Shown here in pieces: positions 57,775 to 64,000 of a stretch of DNA of 64,000 nt (within the stretch, counting starts at the first letter, position 1; the number at the start of each line of letters is the position of its first letter). The notes below the pieces were generated by a model, which searched no databases, was not told where the DNA came from, and saw only the letters and a program-made list of their open reading frames with translations. The position numbers and the translations under genes were made by a program. The DNA comes from Delphinus delphis (Eukaryota > Chordata > Mammalia > Artiodactyla > Delphinidae). The DNA lies in the NCBI RefSeq assembly GCF_949987515.2, contig NC_082688.1, positions 101,969,893 through 102,033,892 of the forward strand, in the 5' to 3' direction.

Positions 57775-57905
57775 CCGTACTAAACTATTAAAAATCCCTG
57801 GTACAGGGACCACATCTGTGTGTTTCAACACTCTGTCTCCAGTCTCTAGCACAGTATGTGGTACATGGTAGGCAACCAACCAATATTTGTTGGATGGAAG
57901 TATGA
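57775..57905 (+). repeat. L2 3' end-like remnant
   Basis: ggtacagggaccacatctgt, gtctctagcacagtatgtgg, aaccaatatttgttggatgg: sense L2 3' end. Confidence 0.6.
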
Positions 57906-58090
57906 CTGTAACATACCAGTAATGGGAGTCCAGGAGGATGCCCTCTGCTTTCCAGTGGGGGATTCACCTGAAATGATTAAAGAGAGGGTTATTTGTTAGA
58001 GGAGTGGTTCACTAACCACTGAATGTGCTCTTTGGTGACTCGTATTATTATTATTATTTTTAATGTGTTTGGTGACTTGTATTTGAACTG

Positions 58091-58132
58091 CCACTGATGC
58101 CATCATGTCCCTCTTTTATTTCTCCTTTCCAG
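58091..58132 (+). promoter_or_regulatory. DOCK5: 3' splice site of DOCK5 exon (branch candidate, pyrimidine tract, AG)
   Basis: Pyrimidine-rich tract (ctcttttatttctcctttcc, 58111-58130) directly before AG at 58131-58132. The string cactgat offers a branch-point candidate A at 58097, 35 nt upstream of the AG. The choice of branch A is inference. Confidence 0.85.
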
Positions 58133-58216
58133 CAATCTATAACTACAATGCCTCTCAAGATGTGGAGCTGTCCTTGCAGGTTGGAGACACGGTTCACATC
58201 CTGGAGATGTATGAGG
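58133..58216 (+). CDS. DOCK5: DOCK5 exon (probably exon 2), N-terminal SH3 domain
   Basis: 84 bp between a strong acceptor (AG 58131-58132) and donor (GTAAGT from 58217). Phase is 1 at both ends: the first two bases (CA) finish an alanine codon started in exon 1, and the last G starts a glycine codon. The 27 whole codons read [10 protein letters not shown] ... [14 protein letters not shown], with no stop. With the split alanine this gives A-I-Y-N-Y, the ALYDY-type SH3 signature. The run N-A-S-Q-D-V fits DOCK5 rather than DOCK1 or DOCK2 as I recall them. V replaces the I of human DOCK5 after L-Q. DOCK5 is a cytosolic guanine-nucleotide exchange factor for Rac. Its SH3 domain contacts ELMO and takes part in autoinhibition. 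The exon covers roughly residues 15-43 of the protein. Confidence 0.92.
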
Positions 58217-58222
58217 GTAAGT
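58217..58222 (+). promoter_or_regulatory. DOCK5: 5' splice site (GTAAGT)
   Basis: GAGG|GTAAGT is a near-consensus U1 site. It fixes the exon end and leaves the reading frame one base into a glycine codon, as expected for E-G-W in the SH3 domain. Confidence 0.92.
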
Positions 58223-58449
58223 CCGGATGGCCTTCTGCCAGACACGGAGCAAGGCCCAAACAGTAGAAGTTACTTATTCATAAGGCACTTAGAGCAAATA
58301 TCGACGTGCTTTACATCTGAAGTGATGCTAGTAAAAATCCAGGAAGTGCTTAGGGTATACAGTTTTGGACTGTGGGTGTTTTCAAAACAGCCAGCTGAGT
58401 GCATGAGCGCAGACATGCCCAGAGGCCAGCATCAAAATATGTGACTCTG

Positions 58450-58573
58450 GGGAATTCCCTGGTGCTCCAGTGGTTAAGACTCCGCGCTTCCACTGCAGGG
58501 GGCATGGGTTCGATCCCTGGTTGGGGAACTAAGATCCTGCATGCTGCGCCGTGTAGCTAAAACAACCAAAACC
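58450..58573 (+). mobile_element. Short tRNA(Glu)-type SINE
   Basis: gaattccctggtgctccagt head, gggttcgatccctggttggg B-box region, short A-rich tail. TSD aaaatatgtgactctg (58434-58449) and aaaatctgtgactctg (58574-58589). It begins 233 bp after the DOCK5 exon. Confidence 0.95.
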
Positions 58574-58765
58574 AAAATCTGTGACTCTGCATTCTGTGAG
58601 GTTTCAGTGCTGTTATACGTATGCCTTCCTATTTAATTCTTACGGCAAATCCTCTAAGGGTGGCAGGGCAAGGGTTTTTTTCTAATTAAGAAAAAATATG
58701 TTATTATTGACTTTCAAAAATATAGAACTCTTAAAAATTACACAAGTTAACCCATGCTCACTTTT

Positions 58766-58979
58766 GTGTTTTTGTTTTTGTTTTTGTTTGCGGTACGCGG
58801 GCCTCTCACTGTTGTGGCCGCTCCCGTTGCGGAGCACAGGCTCCGGACGCGCAGGCTCAGCGGCCATGGCTCACGGGCCCAGCCGCTCCGCGGCATGTGG
58901 GATCTTCTTGGACCGGGGCATGAACCCGTGTCCCCTGCATCAGCAGGCGGACTCTCAACCACTGCGCCACCGGGGAAGC
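58766..58979 (-). mobile_element. CHR-type SINE, ~200-bp form
   Basis: (GTTTTT)n start, antisense body, end accggggaagc. TSD cccatgctcactttt at 58751-58765 and 58980-58994. About 550 bp after the exon, in antisense. Confidence 0.95.
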
Positions 58980-58994
58980 CCCATGCTCACTTTT

Positions 58995-60215
58995 TCAACG
59001 TAGTTGAGAAAACTGATGTTCAGAGTAAATAAGGTGCCTCACGTCATACAACTAGTGACCGAGCCACATGAGATGAAGCACTGCTGCTTTCCAGCGGCTT
59101 CTCCTGAAGCAAGACCTTAATACATGAAAGATGCTATCTGTTCATAAGTACTGAAAATAAATAGGAAAAGCATATAATTCAACTCACATTCTAAAAGGCA
59201 AAAACATTTATTTCTTTGTAAAATTCTCTCAGATAAAATAACTAAATAAACCGATAAAAATTCAAAAAAAAATGTGACCGGATGCAGAAGGGCCTGACGC
59301 AGCCCTGGCTCCAGAGGAGACATGCGTGCCTCTGGTCTGGCGGGAGCTCGAAGGAAGCCCAGCTGCTGAAGTGGCCTTTCTTCTCAGCACTAAATGTTCC
59401 CAGCCTCGGGGAGAAATGAGGGAGAGACTTACTGGTGTTGCTGAGATTCCTTCAGAGAATTAGGTCCGGACGACTCTAGGTCTGGAAAGCCTACGAGTAT
59501 ATTTCCTGCAACTAGGTCGGGCTGGGGAGGGGTCCCAGTTAATCTGTAAGTGGGTTGTTGGGCAGTTGCCCAGGGCTCCCGGGTCATCTGAAGAGCACAG
59601 GTCATGTCTGCACCCCCACCCCCACCCCCCAGGCTTCTCGCTCCAACTCAAGCTCTGTAAATCCTAACGGGACTCATCCACGTATCCACATTTCTAATCC
59701 AAATGCCCAGAGTACAACAAACATGTCTCGAGGCCCCTAACATTGAGGATCAAAGCAAAGAACATCGAGGGTCCATTGATTCTCTCTGAAGATTGGGGCA
59801 GGCATGAGGTGGGAAGCTAGGCAGATTTTTCTCATAGGGTAAGGCTTGTTAGGACAAGAACTCTGGGTTTGCAGGGTCTGGCCCCCCCCATGTAAATGGT
59901 TCTGATGATGGCATGGCAAGGGTGGTCATCTAGAACCTAGTGCGGCTTCCAAGGGCAAGGCAGACAGACGCAGGATGGGGAAGAGGAGATGGGAGGTCCG
60001 AAGGAAAGGAAGTAGGGCTTGGCCATAGGAAAGCTAAGCCGTCTGCCGCATTGCACAGAAGGCTCAGTTTTTACTCTTCCTCCCTTTAGTTTTAGGCAGA
60101 GGGCTGGTGGTTTGCATTATCCTTCTCCCCTTCACACACTTCAGAGTGTCTTCGTGCAGCGTCCAGGGGCAGGGGAAGGGAGGGAGGGCTGTGTGGATGC
60201 TTCCCACTCTATTCT
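58995..60215. other. unique-looking intron
   Basis: About 1.2 kb of intron 2 without a named repeat apart from a short (CCCCCA)n run near 59611-59631. No exon seen. Confidence 0.4.
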
Positions 60216-60230
60216 TTCTCTTCTATTTTT

Positions 60231-60585
60231 TTTAAAAAATAAATTTATTTATTTATTTTATTTTTGGCTGCGTTGGGTCTTCGTTGCTGTGTGCAGGCTT
60301 TCTCTAGTTGTGGCAAGTGGGGGCTACTCTTTGTTGCAGTGCACAGGCTTCTCATTGCAGTGGCTTCACTTGTTGTGGAGCACAGGCTCTAGGTGTGTGG
60401 GCTTCAGTAGTTGTGGCTCACGGGCTCAGTAGTTGTGGCTCGCGGGCTCTAGAGCACAGGCTCAGTAGTTGTGGCGCACGGGCTTAGTTGCTCCGCGGCA
60501 TGTGGGATCTTCCCGAACCAGGGCTCGAACGCGTGTCCACTGCATTGGCAGACGGATTCTTAACCACTGCACCACCAGGGAAGCC
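60231..60585 (-). mobile_element. CHR-type SINE, long form
   Basis: ttggctgcgttgggtcttcg tail, agtagttgtggctcgcgggc motifs, end accagggaagcccc. TSD ctcttctattttt / ctcttccattttt. Confidence 0.95.
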
Positions 60586-60680
60586 CCTCTCTTCCATTTT
60601 TATTCTCACCATCTTAGGTCCAGCCAAACATTGATTCCATGGCATCACCAAGACACTAGGGATAATTACTTTATCTTCTT

Positions 60681-61016
60681 TTTTTTTTAATATAAATTTA
60701 TTTTATTTATTTATTTATTTTTGGCTCATTGGGTCTTCGTTGCTGTGCACAGGCTTTCTCTAGCTGCAGCGAGCAGGGGCTACTGTTGCGGTGTGTGGGC
60801 TTCTCATTGTGGTGGCTTCTTTTGTTGCGGAGCACGGCCTGTAGGTGCGTGGGCTTCAGTAGTTGTGGCTCGCGGGCTCTAGAGCTCAGGCTCAGTAGTT
60901 GTGGCGCACGGACTTAGTTGCTCCGTGGCATGTGGGATCTTCCTGGACCAGGGCTCGAACCCGTGTCCCCTGCATGGGCAGGCGGATTCTTAACCACTGC
61001 ACACCGGGGAAGTCCT
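60681..61016 (-). mobile_element. CHR-type SINE, long form
   Basis: tttttggctcattgggtctt tail, end acaccggggaagtcc. TSD tactttatcttct / tacttatcttct. Same orientation as the copy 95 bp upstream. Confidence 0.93.
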
Positions 61017-61726
61017 ACTTATCTTCTTGAACTCCTTTACATATTGAAACCATAGTCTCTTCAAGCCTTACTAGGTCATACAGCTTTGTCTTGGGCCAAA
61101 TTAATCTACTCTACCTAGTCTTTATGGACACACATTTTCCATTATACCGGTAAAAGGCACATGTTCAGTTTCCATGGGCTTGAAAAGCATGTATATTTTA
61201 CGATTACTGGGTGCAAAGTTCTATAGATGACAATTAGATTGTGATTTTGTCATTTTTTTTTTTTCAAATTTGCCATATGCTAACCTTCTTTCTGCTTTTT
61301 CTGTTGCTGAGAGAACTGCGCTAAACCTTCCCCCATGATTGCAGTTTGCGTCAGTTTACAGTGATGTCACTTTTTTGCTTTCTGTATTCTCAGAACTGTT
61401 TTTAGGTGCATACAATTTTAGAATTGTTATATTAAACAATTCCAACTTTTAATTCCCGTTTGTAAAACTTTTTATCATTATCTTCATCTGCAGTAAGGCT
61501 TTTTTCCTTAGTCTTTTTTGTCTGAAATTGCAGCCAATTCACTGGCAGTGCCCGGGCTTTCCTGACCCCACAAGGCCATCAGAAATGCTGCTTAGCCGCT
61601 CAGGAATCTTTTCTTAATTCAGCAGATGCCCCAAGAGGAAAGCAGCCCCCAATGCTGGCCTCATCTTTCTGAGTTTGTTCTTTTTCACATCTAGATGTGG
61701 TAATTCTTTACTATACCATGTTAGCT

Positions 61727-61729
<3 letters not shown>
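61017..61729. other. intron, nothing recognised
   Basis: About 710 bp of intron 2 with no exon or repeat I can name. Confidence 0.4.

Positions 61730-61766
<37 letters not shown>
61730..61766. repeat. (GT)n microsatellite
   Basis: About 17 GT units. Confidence 0.95.
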
Positions 61767-61850
61767 GTATTGTCAGGCTTTTCTAATTGACCTGCAGAGT
61801 GTGGGAGGGAAGAGCACAGAGTTGATCTGAAGTCAAGTAGATGATACCTT

Positions 61851-62051
61851 TTTTTTTTTTTTTTTTGCGGTACATGGGCCTCTCACCATTGTGGCCTCTC
61901 CCGGTGCGGAGCACAGGCTCTGGACGCACAAGCTCAGCGGCCATGGGTCACGGGCCCAGCCGCTCCACGGCATCTTCCCGGACCGGGACACGAACCCGTG
62001 TCCCCTGCATCGGCAGGCGGACTCTCAACCACTGCGCCACCAGGGAAGCCC
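61851..62051 (-). mobile_element. CHR-type SINE, ~200-bp form, 7-bp deletion
   Basis: T-run, antisense body, end agggaagccc. TSD gatgatacctttt on both sides. Seven bases (the gtggga region of catgtgggatctt) are missing relative to sister copies. Confidence 0.94.
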
Positions 62052-62069
62052 GATGATACCTTTTAAATA

Positions 62070-62553
62070 CATTTTCAAAGTTTTTTTTCCATTTTTATGT
62101 GACCCCAATGTTTCTTGAAATAGTTGATTGAAATACTTTGTCCTCACATGATTCATATTAATGGTAATTTTAAGTGTGCTTATTATTTTTACTTTACTGA
62201 ACAATCTCCCAGTCGACCAATGAGCATTCCTAAAAGTAGCACTCCTATGGACCAAGCTAATGTGGTCACCGAGCTTGGTTGAATATAAATGTAAACACAC
62301 AAACACGTCTGTTTCAAATACCTTCCGGAGCTTGAGTCCAAAAGCCACGGTGCACCTAATATATTACAACTTACACAGCGGTACACTTGCCAGAAGTGCT
62401 GGCCCAGTTCATACAAAACACTGTTACTTGATCACTGCTGCATCTAGACTATGATGATCCAGGTGCTGTAGGTCCTGACAGCAAGAAGCCAATTTTCTTG
62501 TTAATTGTTACCATAAAATGCTTGGGGGCCAGCCATAGAATTCTTTCATTTCA
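62070..62553. other. intron, nothing recognised
   Basis: About 480 bp, mixed composition. No exon or repeat recognised. Confidence 0.4.
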
Positions 62554-62568
62554 AAGAAGGACGTCAGG

Positions 62569-62727
62569 GACTTCCCTGGTGGTCCAGTGGTTAGGATTCC
62601 GTGCTTCCAAGGCAGGGGGCACGGGTTTGATCCCAGGTCAGGAACTAAGATCCCACACGCTGCAAGGCGTGGCTGAAAGTAAATAAATGAATGAATGAAC
62701 GAATAAATGAGTAATAAAATTTAAAAA
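62569..62727 (+). mobile_element. Short tRNA(Glu)-type SINE
   Basis: ggacttccctggtggtccag head, gggtttgatcccaggtcagg B-box region, (TAAATGAA)n-like tail. TSD aaagaaggacgtcag / aaaaaaggatgtcag. Confidence 0.93.
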
Positions 62728-63454
62728 AGGATGTCAGCGCCCGTTCTGTAAAAGTGGACATGTGTCAGGGTGTGAATGGGGAGATTTAGAGTATGAGCTT
62801 ATTCACTTCATTAACTGCCAAGTGGCAGGTCAGCTTTACAGAGATGATTATACTGGCTTAAGGTTTAAACTAGTGTTTATCTTATGGGATTAATTTTTTT
62901 AATGGTGCTTGCATTGCCAGACGCAGTGATAGGTACTTCTATCTGCTAAGTACTTTGAGTTCTTGGCTGGGTTCTCAAGTTTCTTGATTATTCAAGGCAG
63001 TTCAGGACACAGTGAGGGCAGGAGGGCTTTGCAGACATTAAACATGATGGAAATGCTGAGTAATAACTTGTGTTCAAGCCCTCCTCCCCCATCTCCTCTT
63101 TCCTTTAGAAAAATAAACAAAGTGGAAACACCCACAGTACTGCCAGATGGAATTGAAGGGTGGCACGGGCACCATTTCATGGCCCTGGCGTGAGATGCGG
63201 GGGTTGTGTCTTTCAGCTTCCCGTCAGTGCTGACTCCAGGGGTCCCACCCCGCCAGACACCCTGCCTTTGAGATATTTGCGTACCAGACCTGGGTGGGCT
63301 CTTCTGGTGTGGACATGAGTTCACCTTTCTGGGACCCGGACTTGAAAAATTCTTTTCTGCCCACAACAGAATACCACTTAGGACTCTCCTTTTGCTGTTT
63401 TCCGCCCTGTGGTTGAATGAATGATTCCAAAAGTGGTAGCTTCTTGAAGGCCTG
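62728..63454. other. unique-looking intron
   Basis: About 730 bp. A string resembling an acceptor (tgtgtctttcag near 63205-63216) is followed by sequence that does not continue the DOCK5 SH3 domain, so it is not exon 3. Confidence 0.4.
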
Positions 63455-63545
63455 CCCCTCCTTCATCGGCAGGGCCCGTGCCTAGCGTGGCTCCCAGTAT
63501 ACAGTAGGTGCTCAGCAAGCCTGTTGTATGAGTGAAGATAAATGG
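63455..63545 (+). repeat. L2 3' end-like remnant
   Basis: catcggcagggcccgtgcct, cagtaggtgctcagcaagcc: L2-like. Confidence 0.5.
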
Positions 63546-63724
63546 GAGACCAGGGCAAGCCTGTGGGAGCAAAGCAAGGTAGTGTGGAGGGTAAGGGGGA
63601 CGGGGCCACCTCCACAGAACTCCCGATAGTACAGGGCAGGGCTGCTTTTCTCCTTCTATGAGATGCCAGCATTGCCCTGCCCTGTGCAGACCACATGATG
63701 GACTTGGTTACCACGTGAGCTGCT

Positions 63725-64000
63725 TTTTCCAATAATGGCTTTATTGAGATCTCAAATACCATCCAGTTGACCCATTTAAAGTATACAATTCAATAATTAT
63801 TTACAAAGTACTCTGTTCACAAAGTAGGGCAACCATATCACTATCTACTTTCAGAACATTTTCATTATCCCCCAAAGAAACCCTCTACCCGTAAGTGGTT
63901 TTTACCCCCCAGCTCCAGGCAGCCACCAACCTAATTTCTGTCTCTGTAGGTCTGCCTATTCTAGACATTTCACGTAAGTGGAATCATGTAATGTGTGGTC
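63725..64000 (-). mobile_element. Old L1 3' fragment (antisense), cut by window end
   Basis: aatggctttattgagatctc, gcaaccatatcactatctac, ccaggcagccaccaacctaa, gtggaatcatgtaatgtgtg: L1M-type 3' region. Continues beyond the window. Confidence 0.7.

Larger units (their letters stand above)
1..58132 (+). other. DOCK5: DOCK5 intron 1 (3' part, inferred)
   Basis: Everything upstream of the exon at 58133 is inferred to be the downstream portion of the first intron. The exon begins in phase 1 and encodes residues close to the protein N terminus, so only about 14 residues remain for exon 1. No sequence that could be exon 1 (short ATG-bearing exon in a CpG-rich promoter) is visible, so the promoter must lie outside the window. 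The interval is repeat-rich non-coding DNA. Intron numbering rests on the known N-terminal sequence of DOCK5 and is inference. Confidence 0.75.
58217..64000 (+). other. DOCK5: DOCK5 intron 2 (5' part, inferred)
   Basis: From the donor to the window end no exon 3 was found: no acceptor is followed by a frame starting with G-W-Y-R-G-type SH3 codons. The intron carries six SINEs and a GT microsatellite. Confidence 0.75.

Noticed and set aside
58097..58444. 115-codon plus-strand frame overlapping the DOCK5 exon
   Set aside because: It is two bases out of the frame that encodes the SH3 segment and ignores both splice sites.
63205..63300. DOCK5 exon 3 candidate after tgtgtctttcag
   Set aside because: The following sequence does not encode the rest of the SH3 domain and no good donor follows.

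Overview
This window is mammalian nuclear DNA and almost certainly cetacean (whale, dolphin or porpoise). The main evidence is a dense set of tRNA(Glu)-derived SINEs of the CHR type, the family shared by Cetacea, hippos and ruminants, in the forms I associate with cetaceans. I see no BovB or other ruminant-specific repeats. No bacterial or viral gene organisation, rRNA, functional tRNA or CRISPR array is visible. The species cannot be fixed from the sequence.

Only one protein-coding segment of a host gene can be supported: an 84-bp exon at 58133-58216 on the + strand, with good splice sites and phase 1 at both ends. It encodes 27 complete codons (reading [10 protein letters not shown] ...) that match the N-terminal SH3 domain of DOCK5, a DOCK180-family activator of Rac. 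It is probably coding exon 2. By inference 1-58132 is the downstream part of DOCK5 intron 1 and 58217-64000 is the upstream part of intron 2. Exon 1 with its promoter, and exon 3, were not found and presumably lie outside.

The rest is intron shaped by retrotransposition. Three SINE forms recur. The ~200-bp form begins with the tRNA-like head (cttccctggtggcgcagtgg) and ends in a tail like gcgtaccgc plus poly(A). The ~330-bp long form has a tail that reads, in antisense, ggctgcgttgggtct. The ~125-190-bp form is the closest to tRNA(Glu) itself. Many copies keep near-perfect target-site duplications (TSDs). L1 pieces of several ages occupy 1840-2771, 4486-4844, 9583-10567, 12010-12945, 30570-32030, 33960-41890 (the largest block, nested several layers deep), 43290-43750, 48280-50180, 56155-57370 and 63725-64000. 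Older material includes MIR, L2, MER5-like hAT, a mariner-derived element (53651-53774), four copies of one unnamed medium-reiteration repeat, and three LTR-like segments (about 3841, 44770 and 45749).

Unique-looking intron without recognisable repeats is concentrated at 1-1828, 17314-19030, 19240-20790, 22350-23740, 23970-25590, 25890-27190, 51140-53380, 54070-54980 and 58990-60215. I found no novel multi-gene system. The points most worth checking are two composite L1 insertions that look like 3' transductions, inverted SINEs flanking the DOCK5 exon, a 21-25-bp tandem expansion inside one SINE, and a 268-codon antisense ORF of unknown meaning.
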